NCBI RefSeq assembly: GCF_040054535.1
Contig: NC_090799.1
Span: forward strand, 10,555,733 to 10,619,732
Source of the DNA: Antennarius striatus
Lineage: Eukaryota > Chordata > Actinopteri > Lophiiformes > Antennariidae
DNA: 64,000 nucleotides
Reading direction: 5' to 3'
A model generated the notes under the pieces. It made no database searches. It saw only the letters and a list, made by a program, of their open reading frames with translations, and was not told the origin of the DNA. This document shows positions 1 through 11,069 of this stretch, piece after piece. Each line of letters begins with the position of its first letter. Positions within the stretch are counted from its first letter, which is position 1. The translations under genes were made by a program, and so were the position numbers.

Positions 1-154
1 CATTAGTACTCTTCATGTGGACAAACCCTCCAGGCGCCACACCGGTGACACCTCTCATTGAAGACGTTGCTTCTGTCTGTCTGCAGACGTAGCCGTCACC
101 CGGGGTCTAACTCGTTCTTCTGCTTTGAGCTGACTAATTTGTGTCTGTTGCAGG

Positions 155-376
155 ATCCAGACCAGGATTATCCGACTCAAAGCAGGAAACAGCACCAACC
201 GTTTCTTCAGCCAACAAAAGGCACCAAAGAGGAAAAGCTGAAGAGTAGAAACCAATTCCAGAGGAACGTCAGACCTTCTTCCTGCTGCAGACGTTAGTGT
301 GAACCCACTTTAAACTGTCAGACTGTTGCCCTCATCATCGCAGTACGCTCCTCGGAGACGTTGAGGAGTGTCCAGT
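155..376 (+). other. slc5a3: Probable 5' UTR exon segment of slc5a3
   Basis: A pyrimidine-rich tract followed by CAG at 152-154 looks like a 3' splice site. The DNA from 155 to the start codon has no competing long frame and runs directly into the slc5a3 coding sequence. I infer that the slc5a3 start codon sits in an internal exon whose first part is untranslated. In mammals SLC5A3 also has an untranslated upstream exon. The upstream exon and promoter lie outside the window. Confidence 0.45.
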
Positions 377-1450
377 ATGGCGCCCCCCACCATGGAGGTG
401 CTAGACATCGTTGTTGTTGTGGTGTACTTCTTGCTCGTCCTGGTCATTGGCTTCTTTGCTGTGCGGAGAGGCAACCAGCAAACAGTGACTGGCTACTTCC
501 TGGCAGGCCGCTCCATGAACTGGGCGGCGGTCGGCGCCTCTTTGTTCGTCAGCAACATTGGCAGCGAGCATTTCATTGGCCTGGCGGGATCGGCAGCGCT
601 GAGCGGGTTGAGCGTGGCGGCGTGGGAGCTAAACGCCCTGTTGCTGCTCCAGGTGTTGGGCTGGGTCTTCATCCCGGTGTACATCCAGTCTGGGGTCTAC
701 ACCATGCCAGAGTACCTGTCCAAGAGGTTTGGGGGGAAGCGGCTGAGGGTCTACTTCACCATACTCTCTCTCCTCCTGTACATCTTCACCAAGCTGTCGG
801 TGGACCTCTACGCCGGAGCGCTGTTCATTCAGGAATCCCTGGGGTGGAACCTCTACCTGTCCATCATTCTCCTCATCGCCATGACGGCTTTGCTGACGGT
901 CACCGGAGGTCTGGCCGCTGTCATCTACACGGACACGGTCCAGGCCTTCCTCATGATTGGTGGAGCCCTCTGCCTTGCAGGCATCAGCTTCTTCAAAGTG
1001 GGAGGACTGGAAGGTCTGTACTGGTTTCATTTGTCAGTTACTGGACTAGGGGTTGATGTGCGACACAAACCACATTCTGACTTGCTGCTTTCAGGTGTGA
1101 GGACCAAATACATGCAGGCCACTCCAAACATCAGCGCCATCTTGCTGTCTTCATCCAATCTGACGCTTTCTGAATCCTGCTCCCACCACCTGAAGCCCAA
1201 GCCAGACTCTTTGAAGCTCCTTCGAGGTCCACTGGATCCAGATCTGCCTTGGCCTGGTTTTCTGCTGGGCCAGACCCCAGCCTCTCTGTGGTACTCATCC
1301 AAGTCTTAACCCGTTATCGGACACTCATTGAAACACTCTGAAATTCAAAAATTATATTTTATATATATATAAAATATTGGCGAAAGTATTGGCACACACA
1401 CACCTGCTCGTGTCTGCATGGGTTCTCTTTGGCTTCCTCCCCCCTCCAGA

Positions 1451-1543
<93 letters not shown>

Positions 1544-2082
1544 CTAATATATATAATTAGTACAGCAGCTGGATATTACAGTGTTTAAGTCAGGACAAAC
1601 ACTATCCAGTGTCCTGACACTGGATAGTGTTTGCGGGAGGGGTGCGGTTTTGAGTGGGCCGTGGTTTTGAATGCAGGAAGGCGTGGTCTGGAATGCAGGA
1701 GGGCGTGGTTTCGAATCCCAGTCATGGTGAACATTATCCAGTGAGGGTCCTTAGGCAAGACCCTTAATGCTATACAAGCCTACCTCAGACATGAGCGAAC
1801 ACAGTAATGACATAATGAGTCATACTGGCTCGGACGTAGCACGGGTCAACAAGGTCTGGTCAATTGCTAGAGAACTAGGGTAATCTGATGACCTGATCAT
1901 GAAAGACCCACAGAAGGAATCTACCCCATCCAACTACCGGCCAATAACCTGTCTCTGCACAACATGGAAGCTCCTGTCAGGCATCATGGCAGCTAAGATG
2001 AGTAGGCACATGGATCAATATATGAGCGGGACACAGAAAGGACCCGACACACAGATACCCCCCTACAGAGGTGAGAGGAACG

Positions 2083-2129
<47 letters not shown>

Positions 2130-5100
2130 ATATAAAATTTTAAAAAATGTCCCTCTCACCCTTTCAGGGTGGTATCTGTGTGTCATCCTCCAGCTCGGGT
2201 CCACTACCAGACCCCTGGGAGTCTGAGGGTTCTGTCAGTATCTTAGCTGTTCCTAGGACTGCGCTCTTCTGGACTGAGGCTTCAGATGTTGTTCCAGGAA
2301 TCTGCTGGAGCCACTCTTCCAGTTTGGGGGTCACTGCCCCAAGTGCTCCTACTACCACGGGGACCACATTAACCTTAACCTTCCACATCTGTTCCAGCTG
2401 TTCTTTCAACCCTTGATATTTCTCAATCTTTTCGTGTTCCTTCTTCCTGATGTTGGCATCAGCTGGAATCTCCACATCTATCACCACTGCTCTCTTCTGC
2501 TCTTTGTCCATCACCACTATGTCCGGTTTGTTAGCCAGCAGCTGTTTGTCGGTCTGGAAGCTGAAGTCCCACAGGATCTTAGCCTTGTCGTTCTCAACCA
2601 CCTTCGGTGGTATGTCCCATTGGGATTTGGGTACTTCTAGTCCATACTGGGTACAGATGTTCCTGTACACTATCACAGCTACTTGGTTGTGCCTTTCCAT
2701 GTATGCTGAGCTGGCGAGCATCTTACACCCTGCTACCACATGCTGGACTGACTCTGGGGCTTCTTGACATAGCCTGCACCTTGGGTCAGATCTACTGTGG
2801 TAGATATTGGCCTCTATTGCCCTTGTACTTAGGGCCTGTTCTTGTGCTGCCATGATCAGTGCCTCTGTGCTGTCTGTCAGTCCAGCTTTATTCAGCCATT
2901 GGTAGGTCTTCTTGATATCAGCCACTTCCTCTATCTGACGGTGGTACATGCCGTGTAGGGGCTTGTCCCTCCATGTTGTCTCCTCCTCCTCCTCTTCCTC
3001 CTCAGGTTTCTGCTGTCTAAGGCATTCACTGAGCAGTTCATCTGTTGGGGCCATCTTCCTCATGTACTCTTGGATTTTCGATGTCTCATCCTGGACAGTG
3101 GCCCTGATGCTCACTAGTCCTCGGCCTCCCTCTTTCCACTTAGTGTACAGCCTCAGGATGCTGGACTTGGGGTGAAACCCTCCATGCATGGTGAGGAGCT
3201 TTCTAGTCTTGATATCTGTGGCTTCTATCTCCTCCTTTGGCCAGCTTATGATCCCAGCTGTGGATGACGTCCTTGCGGCCTCCTCATGGTTGCCATTAGC
3301 CTGTGGGATTCCAAGGTATTTGTAGCTGTCCTTGATGTCTTCTATCCTGCCCCCTGGTAGGTTGACCCCTTCAGTTCTGATCATCTTGCCTCTTCTTGAT
3401 ACCATCCGGCCACATTTGTCTAATCCGAATGACATCCCTATGTCGTTGCTGTAGATCCTGGCGGTGTGGATCAGTGAGTCAATTTCTCGCTCATTCTGGC
3501 ATACAGCTTGATGTCATCCATGTAGAGGAGATGGCTGATTGTTGTCCCGCTTCGGAATCGGTATCCGTAGCCACTCTTTGTGATGATGTGACTGAGGGGG
3601 TAGCAGCATTCTTTTTAGTGAGATTCCCATTAATGTAGACTTTCTTTTTCAGTTTGAAGCCTTGTTTCAGAAGAGCTATCTTGTGCTTAACAGTTGTTGA
3701 ATTTTATCAACGCTGCAGGTGATCTCCTACCTCCAGATGGTGATGGGTAACATGTCTCAATCTGGTCTGATCTATAGTTAACTCCTGATCTCTGAGTTGG
3801 GAACTCACCTGTTACCCCACAGTCTCAGTGTCAGCGTTATGCTCCGTGGTCTCTCCACTCCCCCTGGCTACAGCATGTATGCACTTACGGCTTTCTGTTC
3901 CAAATCATCCACTCTCTGTTCCACGACAACAGTGCGCCGATCCTTCTCTTCCATATCTTCTCTTCCATATCTATCTTTTCTCTTGTCAGTTCCGACAGAG
4001 TCAGAGAAAGAAAACAGGAGTCAGAGGAGTCACTTCCGTTGACAGCTGGAAGTGAATTGTGATGTCAGACCCCTATCTACAAAGTTCCAGTCAGTGCGAG
4101 CAGCACAGTTTATGGGGAATTAAAACAATCTGTGTTTAACGCTTTATTTTATTGTGTGCTTTTTGTCAGAGTGTTAAAATAATTGCGTCCTCACTGTGCT
4201 TCCCAGGTATTGGTGTTCGGATCAAGTCATCGTACAACGTGTACTAGCAGCGAAGAACATCGCCCACGCAAAGGGTTCAACTCTGATGGCAGGCTTTCTG
4301 AAGATCCTGCCCATGTTCATCATTGTCATACCAGGTAAGGACCGTTTGGTACCTACACCTGAGACACCTGTGGATAGAACCGGTGATTGATCTGTGACTG
4401 TGATTCCAGGGATGATAGCCAGGATCCTGTTTCCCAACGAGCTGGTGTGTGTTAGCCCCGAACACTGCATGGAGGTGTGCGGTACGGCAACCGGCTGCAG
4501 CAACGTGGCCTACCCGCGCCTCGTCATGTCAGTCATGCCTGTAGGCCTCCGTGGTCTGATGATGGCGGTCATGATCGCAGCTCTGATGAGTGACTTGGAC
4601 TCCATCTTCAACTCAGCGAGCACCATATTCACTCTGGATATCTACCAGATGGTGAGAAAGCGGGTGTCGTCCAGGGAGCTGGTGCTGGTCGGCAGGCTGT
4701 TTGTGGCTTTCATGGTGGTCATCAGCATCGCCTGGGTGCCGGTCATCATCGAGATGCAGGGAGGCCAGATGTTCTACTACATCCAGGAGGTGTCAGGCTA
4801 CCTGACCCCACCCATAGCTGCCCTCTTCCTGCTGGGAACTTTGTGGAAGCGTTGCAACGAGGCCGGTGCTTTCTGGGGGGCAATGTGTGGGTTTGTCCTG
4901 GGAGCGCTGCGTCTTGTCCTGGTGTTCATTTACCGCGAGCCTCACTGCAGCCAGCCTGACCAACGGCCATCTTTCATCAAAGATGTTCACTTCATGTACG
5001 TGGCAGCCGTCCTGTTCTGGCTGTCGGCTCTGGTGACCGTGGTTGTGAGTCTCTGCACCCCGCCACCCACTGAAGAACAGATCAGAACCACGACTCTGTG

Positions 5101-5605
5101 GGGATTACAGAGGATAAAGAGAAGCAAGGAACAGGAAACAGAAGAAAGTGGAAATGACATCAATGCCTTGAAGCCTCTGAACAGTTTTCTCAGTAAGGAA
5201 GAGCCTGAAGACCATCCAGACCAGCTGTACGGCCAACATGAGGTCCAGCCAAACAGCTATGGGATCAAATCCAACCACGTCAACGGCCAGCATGTCTGCC
5301 GCTCACCAGTGTCTGGGCCTGACAACACACGAGAGGAAGCCAGGAGGGAGAGGCATGAGGAAGAGGAAGAGGAGGACTGCTTTGGAGGAGGAGAGCAGGG
5401 GAGGTGTACGAAGGCTCTGTGGTGGTGCTGTGGTTTACACAAGAACCCCACCAGGACATGGGTCACCACAGGCCAGGAACAGCAGAAGGTTGCTAGTGAG
5501 CTGCTCCATGAATCTCCTGCAACCAGAATACTCCTGAACATTGGACTGGTGACCATTGGCTCTGTTGGGATTTTTATCTTCATCTATTTTTCATTATGGG
5601 TTTAG
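377..5605 (+). CDS. slc5a3: Sodium/myo-inositol cotransporter (SMIT1)
   Basis: Coding exons are 377-1013, 1095-1290, 4207-4334 and 4410-5605, all with GT-AG introns, giving 2157 nt and 718 aa, the same length as human SLC5A3. The protein is a plasma-membrane SLC5-family symporter that uses the Na+ gradient to import the osmolyte myo-inositol. Recognisable family stretches include [74 protein letters not shown] and [19 protein letters not shown], and a hydrophobic C-terminal segment ending near [10 protein letters not shown] long hydrophilic region lies between the last two membrane segments. Similarity is clearly higher to SLC5A3 than to SLC5A11. The ATG at 377 has purine at -3 and G at +4; the ATG at 392 in a CCACCATGG context is an alternative and fits the human N-terminus equally well. 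The mammalian reading frame is in one exon, so the three introns here are notable. Intron 2 (1291-4206) carries transposon debris. Which teleost paralog this is cannot be settled. Confidence 0.95.
1454..1539. repeat. (TA)n microsatellite
   Basis: About 85 bp of near-perfect alternating TA in slc5a3 intron 2. It is followed by a short AATTA-rich spacer and then by the SINE-like and R4-like debris, so this tract and the one at 2088-2134 bracket the first inserted block. Confidence 0.95.
1597..1632. repeat. 17-bp perfect inverted repeat with 2-nt centre
   Basis: The arm AAACACTATCCAGTGTC (1597-1613) is followed by CT and then its exact reverse complement (1616-1632). It can form a very tight foldback in slc5a3 intron 2, just after the TA tract. 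Origin unknown; it may be an element end or a template-switch product. Confidence 0.85.
1633..1880 (+). mobile_element. Possible SINE-like remnant
   Basis: The segment contains a B-box-like stretch (GTTTCGAATCCC near 1710) and a GGGTCCTTAGGCAAGACCC block resembling conserved body sequence of fish tRNA-derived SINEs. There is no complete head or tail, and the family is uncertain. Confidence 0.35.
1881..2080 (+). mobile_element. R4/Dong-like LINE fragment, plus-strand copy
   Basis: Plus-strand translation gives an RT-like segment containing [17 protein letters not shown] and MDQYM, typical of the R4/Dong/Rex6 group. It then jumps to the element's 3' terminus (ACACAGATACCCC...GGTGAGAGG). This terminus matches the 3' end of the minus-strand copy on the other side of the TA tract. 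Most of the RT and the endonuclease are missing, so the copy is internally deleted. Confidence 0.7.
2086..2134. repeat. (TA)n tract between two LINE 3' ends
   Basis: About 48 bp of TA with a single TTT interruption. Both flanking R4-like copies terminate here with their 3' ends facing each other. Confidence 0.9.
2145..3610 (-). mobile_element. R4/Dong-like (RLE-type) non-LTR retrotransposon, 5'-truncated
   Basis: A minus-strand frame of about 423 codons (3435-2164) encodes the C-terminal half of a reverse-transcriptase polyprotein. Upstream, around 3500-3540, the RT catalytic box reads YMDDIKLYA but is separated by a frameshift near 3480. Downstream are a zinc-knuckle-like CRLC...H...C region and a restriction-like endonuclease region with [15 protein letters not shown] and [12 protein letters not shown]. 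This architecture (RT, CCHC, C-terminal RLE) is that of the R4/Dong/Rex6 group rather than APE-type LINEs. The element is antisense to slc5a3, lacks its 5' half and is dead. Its 3' end abuts a TA repeat. Confidence 0.8.
3611..4206. other. Remainder of slc5a3 intron 2
   Basis: No gene found. On the minus strand around 3900-4040 a short frame shows a charged heptad-like stretch ([19 protein letters not shown]) reminiscent of LINE ORF1 coiled coils, so this may be another element fragment. The last bases form the acceptor of slc5a3 exon 3. Confidence 0.35.
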
Positions 5606-6740
5606 CTAATGCTAAGAGGCAAATCTTCGTACAGGAAGTCACGTCCTCCAGCGGTCTGGTGTGATGTTAAACTCTGTCGCTTCTCAGTCGTTCAGGTGAA
5701 TCAAGAAGAGCAGAACCCCCTCCGTGAACGTCTTCAACCGACCTGAAGTCCAGTTGGTTCCGTTTTGCTCTTCTTGATTCCTTTTCGTCATTTTTCTTGT
5801 TGTAGGACTCGGTCTGTTGAGACACGTTCTCCCAAAACAATCTGGTTCTATGTTCTGACGTAGTTTCTATGCTGTGCATGTGGAGCGGTTCTGCGCCTCT
5901 CGGGATAATGGTCATAAAGCTGGGATTAGCGAGCATTGATAACAATCAGTCATGAGATGTGTGGAGTACTCTTTTCAGGCTCAGCCTGTCTTTACCTGGA
6001 GCTGGACTACGTGATTCAACACGGGTCGAAACAGCTTCCACTAGTTTGTTCTGGTGTCATCTGAAACCATCTGAGAGCAGAGGTGTAGCCTGAAGGTGGG
6101 GTTAGAACCAGTCTGTCCTAATGGGTGGTGAGACACCGTCAACTGAAGACTGTCTCATGGCACCTGATGGAAGGTAGGCGCTACTAGGGCCTTCCTGTTG
6201 TTACACGACGCTAGCACAATGCTAGCATGACCATAGCATGTCTCAGTGTGGGCTGTCGTGTGCTGGAACACGTTCACCTTGGAGACCAGTTCTTTCTGAA
6301 TCTTTTTGTTAACTTCTGGTTCGTTCCGGGCGTGTCGATGCGTTCGCCCGGCGAAGATGAGCCGGTCGGACTGGAACTTGTTTTTCCTTTCCATTGAGGA
6401 ACATTGAATGAATGTGATGATTTAGTCCTGCCCACGGCCGCACAGCGTCTCTTACGCTGCAAAGACGACACTCGTTGTGTTTCCTCGTCTCAGTTCAGTC
6501 TCGGTTCGTTCAGTCTTTCAGCCTTACAGTTAGCCAGCTAGCATGGAGCACATGCTAGCAGACAATGCTTACATTGTGCCCCTGATGTTGTCATTCATGA
6601 TGCAGGCTGACAACCAGCAGCCACCACTACAACACTATCCATCACAGGAAACACGGGTCGGTCTTTCCTGTTCAGGTAGAAGTGCAGCTGCTGACAGTCG
6701 GTTCGGTCAGAGTGACGTCCCCCCCAGAAGTCTGTGGGAA
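5606..6740. other. slc5a3 3' UTR and intergenic DNA
   Basis: No supported gene. It begins directly after the slc5a3 stop codon. I did not find a convincing AATAAA signal, so the 3' end of the mRNA is undefined. The short open frames here lack codon or family signals. Confidence 0.5.
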
Positions 6741-6744
6741 TGGG

Positions 6745-8222
6745 TTATGGTCAGGGGTTAGGGTTAGGGTCAGAGTTAGGGGTCAGAGTTAGGGGTTAGA
6801 GGTTAGGGTTAGAGGTTAGGGTCAGAGTTAGGGGTTAGGGTTAGAGGTTAGAGTTAGGGGTTAGAGTTAGGGGTTAGAGTTAGGGGTTAGAGTTAGGGGT
6901 TAGAGTTAGGGGTTAGAGTTAGGGGTTAGGGTCCGAGTTAGGGTCAGAGTTAGGGGTTAGAGTTAGTGGTTAGAGTTAGGGGTTAGAGTTAAGGGTTAGA
7001 GTTAAGGGTTAGAGTTAAGGGTTAGGGTTAGGGTCAGAGTTAGGGGTTAGAGTTAGTGGTTAGAGTTAGGGGTTAGAGTTAAGGGTTAGAGTTAGGGGTC
7101 AGAGTTAGGGGTTAGAGTTAGGGGTTAGAGTTAGGGGTTAGAGTTAGGGGTTAGAGTTAGGGGTTAGAGTTAGGGGTTAGAGTTAGGGGTTAGAGTTAGG
7201 GGTTAGGGTCCGAGTTAGGGTCAGAGTTAGGGGTTAGAGTTAGTGGTTAGAGTTAGGGGTTAGAGTTAAGGGTTAGAGTTAGGGGTTAGAGTTAAGGGTT
7301 AGGGTTAGGGTCAGAGTTAGGGGTTAGAGTTAGTGGTTAGAGTTAGGGGTTAGAGTTAAGGGTTAGAGTTAGGGTCAGAGTTAGGGGTTAGAGTTAGGGG
7401 TTAGAGTTAGGGGTTAGGGTCAGAGTTAGGGGTTAGGGTCAGAGTTAGGGGTTAGGGTCAGAGTTAGGGTCAGAGTTAGGGGTTAGAGTTAGGGGTTAGA
7501 GTTAGGGGTTAGAGTTAGGGGTTAGAGTTAGGGGTTAGGGTCAGAGTTAAGGGTTAGGGTCAGAGTTAGGGGTTAGGGTCAGAGTTAGGGTCAGAGTTAG
7601 GGGTTAGAGTTAGGGGTTAGAGTTAGGGGTTAGAGTTAGGGGTTAGAGTTAAGGGTTAGAGTTAGGGGTTAGAGTTAGGGGTTAGAGTTAGGGTCAGAGT
7701 TAGGGGTTAGAGTTAGGGGTTAGAGTTAGGGGTTAGGGTCAGAGTTAGGGGTTAGGGTCAGAGTTAGGGGTTAGGGTCAGAGTTAGGGTCAGAGTTAGGG
7801 GTTAGAGTTAGGGGTTAGAGTTAGGGGTTAGAGTTAGGGGTTAGAGTTAGGGGTTAGGGTCAGAGTTAAGGGTTAGGGTCAGAGTTAGGGGTTAGGGTCA
7901 GAGTTAGGGTCAGAGTTAGGGGTTAGAGTTAGGGGTTAGAGTTAGGGTCAGAGTTAGGGGTTAGAGTTAGGGGTTAGAGTTAGGGTCAGAGTTAGGGGTT
8001 AGAGTTAGGGGTTAGAGTTAGGGGTTAGAGTTAGGGTCAGAGTTAGGGGTTAGGGTTAGAGTTAGGGTCAGAGTTAGGGGTTAGGGTTAGAGTTAGGGGT
8101 TATGGTTAGAGTTAGGGTCAGAGTTAGGGGTTAGGGTTAGAGTTAGGGTCAGAGTTAGGGGTTAGGGTTAGAGTTAGGGGTTAGGGTTAGAGTTAGGGGT
8201 TATGGTTAGGGGTTAGGGTGTG
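6745..8222. repeat. Telomere-like GGTTAGAGTTAG satellite
   Basis: About 1.5 kb of degenerate repeats alternating TTAGGGGTTAGAG, TTAGGGTCAGAG and TTAAGGG variants. The dominant unit is about 12 bp (GGGGTTAGAGTTA). Higher-order blocks containing GGGTCAGAG recur. The array is interrupted by unique sequence on both sides, so it is interstitial rather than a chromosome end. Confidence 0.9.
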
Positions 8223-8339
8223 ATTCATTAGGTTGCATCATCACTGTCACCGAGCTGAAATACAAGTATTAATCAATCAGACTGACATTCGATAGAACCC
8301 CTCCCCCCACAAAGTCAATTAACCCTCATTCATTCAGGA

Positions 8340-8468
8340 AAGGCGTGTCCCGGCCGTCATGCTGATTGTTGGGTTTCTCTGTCTGTTAAAGCGCTTTGAA
8401 ATGTCTGCTGATGTGATTAAGCTCCATATAAATAAAAGTTGATTGATTGATTTATTGATTGATTGAAT
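8340..8468 (+). mobile_element. L2-type LINE 3' tail fragment
   Basis: The segment with CTGTCTGTTAAAGCGCTTTGAAATGT... and a (TTGA/TGAT)n tail matches the 3' end of the longer L2 remnant at 32730-32808, which has the same CTGTCTGTTAAAGCGCTTT block. It could also be a SINE that borrowed the L2 tail. Confidence 0.6.
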
Positions 8469-8579
8469 TGGATGTGCCCCCATTTTTTCATCGTCAGACC
8501 CTTGAGTTTGCTCATTTTTTCCATCCAAATCTATAAATTCTTGTCTAATGAATTTTGCTATGTCCATATTTGGTATGTG

Positions 8580-8582
<3 letters not shown>

Positions 8583-8663
<81 letters not shown>

Positions 8664-8775
8664 GACATACATACATACATACATACATCCATGCATACAT
8701 ACACACATACATACACACATGCATCCATACATACATACATACATACGTACGTACATACATACATACATACATACA

Positions 8776-8806
<31 letters not shown>

Positions 8807-8870
8807 GTACGTACATACATACATACATACCTACACACATACATACACACATGCATCCATACATACATAC
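8583..8870. repeat. Compound (GACA)n / (ATAC)n microsatellite
   Basis: Roughly 80 bp of perfect GACA repeats pass into about 200 bp of ATAC repeats with ATGC, GTAC and ACAC variants. Open frames through this region are artefacts of 4-bp periodicity. Confidence 0.95.
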
Positions 8871-8992
8871 TCGTTCTATTAATCCTGGGGGAAATTGTGA
8901 ATGTATTTTATGTCCAAAACCTCTTTTTACTCTCTATGGTTGTTTTGACCTGAATGCCTTCAGATTTTTCATGGTAACAGAAGTCTACCGTG

Positions 8993-9036
8993 GGGGTTAG
9001 GGGTTAGGGGTTAGGGGTTAGGGGTTAGGGGTTAGT
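8993..9036. repeat. Short (TTAGGGG)n array
   Basis: About six units of GGGGTTA, close to the larger satellite at 6745-8222 but separated from it by unique DNA. Confidence 0.9.
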
Positions 9037-9055
9037 TGTGGAGATGGAAGGAAAA

Positions 9056-9118
9056 AAACTTCCACCTCCACTCAGTAAGTTTCCAGAGAGGAAACTTACT
9101 GAGTGGAGGTTGAAGTTT
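9056..9118. repeat. 29-bp near-perfect inverted repeat, 5-nt loop
   Basis: The left arm 9056-9084 pairs with the right arm 9090-9118 with one mismatch, separated by AGAGA. The core is CTCAGTAAGTTTCC / GGAAACTTACTGAG. It begins 20 bp after a TTAGGGG array. No TSD or transposon family is evident. Confidence 0.9.
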
Positions 9119-9637
9119 ATGAGCACACGTCTGGACAAGCTGCATATTTTATTGTCATCTCAGCCTCAGAGTTGTGTAACGGCAGCTTGGATCATGTGAC
9201 ACCACCAGCCTGCCCCAAAGGGGGCTTCATGGGATCTGGCCCCAGCTCCTTTAGGGTTTGGTCCAGGGCTGGAACGATGAGGACTGTTCTGATTGGCCCA
9301 CAAACGTAACACCGTGTCCCTGAAGCAGCAGCACCAGGTGAGTTACCTCCAACGAGTCTCCAGAATCCACCTTCATCCCCAGCTGCTGGCGCAGAGGCAG
9401 GGTGTAGCACGCCCTCCATCCATGTGTGATGTGAGTCAGATCTGTGGAAACATTGAAATAATGTTTAGGAACATTTCCTGCAATTTATTTGAAGCCGTCC
9501 CCCTGAGACACAAACGTCTCCCACAGGAGAGGAGCAGCTGGAGGCTGCAGCGCCCCCTGGAGGCTGCAGCGCCCCCTGGAGGCTGCAGCGCCCCCTGGAG
9601 GCGAGTGGCACGTCGAGGAGCTCTGGGACCTTTCACA
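9119..9637. other. Gene-free DNA with triple 19-bp repeat
   Basis: No gene recognised. A GGAGGCTGCAGCGCCCCCT unit is repeated three times at about 9540-9600. Confidence 0.5.
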
Positions 9638-9641
9638 CACA

Positions 9642-9642
<1 letters not shown>

Positions 9643-9715
<73 letters not shown>
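9643..9715. repeat. (GT)n microsatellite
   Basis: About 36 perfect GT units. Confidence 0.95.
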
Positions 9716-9719
<4 letters not shown>

Positions 9720-9843
9720 ACTGGTGTGTTTACACAACTGTCTTGTTTGATGAGAGGACAGGAAGTGAAGAATAAAGAATTTTACATCAATGAAAACAGA
9801 AGATCCGGAGCTGACCCTCCTCTGTCACCACTAGAGAGCAGTC

Positions 9844-10012
9844 TAACCCTAAACTAAACCTAGCTTAACTCTAAACTAACCCTAACCCTTAACTAAACCT
9901 AACCTAACCCTAAACTAACACTAAAACTAACCCTGAAGTAACTCTAACCTATCCCCTAACTTAACCTAAACCCTACTTAACCTACCTTAACCCTACCCTA
10001 ACCCTAATCCAT
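9844..10012. repeat. Degenerate CCCTAA/ACTAAAC repeats
   Basis: Diverged repeats of CTAACCCTAAACTAA type, the reverse orientation of the TTAGGG-like satellite at 6745-8222. Confidence 0.8.
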
Positions 10013-11060
10013 TCTCCATTTCACACCAAACTGTTGTTAGCCGTCTTAAAGCGTTAGCGTTAACGCTAGACCGTCAGTCTATTAACCCCCGAACATAAAC
10101 TCCTGCATTCAGACCTCCCTCTGTCGTGATTGGTTATCAGTCTGTCATATGTGAAGAAGCTCACTCTAAAGTCTCACGCTGCCATGCTGTCACCAACTCC
10201 TTCCACTACCTGTCAATCAAGCGCCCAACCAATCACGGCTCATCTGCCAGAAGGAATCATGTGACCAACATGGCGTCAGACATCTGCTATGTTAGCAGAA
10301 ACACCTGTGATGGACTCCAGGTAACACCATCTGGAGTCAGAACTGTTAACAATGTTCATGTTCAGAGCAGAGAGTCCAAACAGAACCACACACAAAACAA
10401 CCATTAGTGAGTGAAACTAGCTGCTAGCACCAACAGTCGGTCCAGATATGGTTTCTGTTTGGAATGGGACAATCCATGTAGTACCCACAATGCTCCTGGG
10501 GGGCTGACAGAACGCTCTTTAGTAACTCCATACAGTTGTGTTCATGTAGTCACTAACAGAACCATCACTTCTCTAACATTTCTTTAACACCTGCTCTTTG
10601 GACAGGAGCCTTTTCCTTTAGCGTTAGCTCCTCTCCCAGTCTCACCTGTAGTCAGCTTTCTTTCTCCAGTTAGCCTGCTAGCATTCAGCTACGGCTTCAC
10701 AATGCCCGCCCAGCGCCATCCATGATTGGCCGACACAAAGTCGTTACGTCACCACGTTGGTTTATAATGCTGATACATTTGTTCTATGTTTGGTATGACG
10801 TCTGATGTTATTGTTTAATCGTGGGATTTACACGGGGTCCTGCTCGGTTATATATCTGAGGGTCACCGTGTCCAGAAGTAGGTTCCGGTGTCGGACTTTT
10901 ACATTTTTATTCATACGGCTCTAGTCATCATTACCAGTACTTGTAGAGTTCGTGTTTCTGTGTTAATATTTTACTTCAGCAGCAGTGAGGTTCTCTTTGG
11001 TTCTCTAGAGGAATGTAGGCTCTATTTCACAGAATCCAGTTCGATTGCACTGAACGGTTA
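10013..11060. other. Gene-free unique DNA
   Basis: No coding signal beyond chance frames, no RNA gene and no recognisable transposon. It ends at the start of the RTE-like fragment. Confidence 0.4.
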
Positions 11061-11069
11061 TTGGTAATA

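Noticed and set aside
361-1056. Alternative plus-strand frame overlapping slc5a3 exon 1
   Set aside because: Out-of-frame shadow of the coding exon with no ATG at its start and no similarity.
6745-8222. True chromosome-end telomere
   Set aside because: Units are degenerate, not pure TTAGGG, and genes continue on both sides.
10126-10407. 93-codon plus-strand frame
   Set aside because: No recognisable motifs, no splice context and no repeat explanation; consistent with chance.
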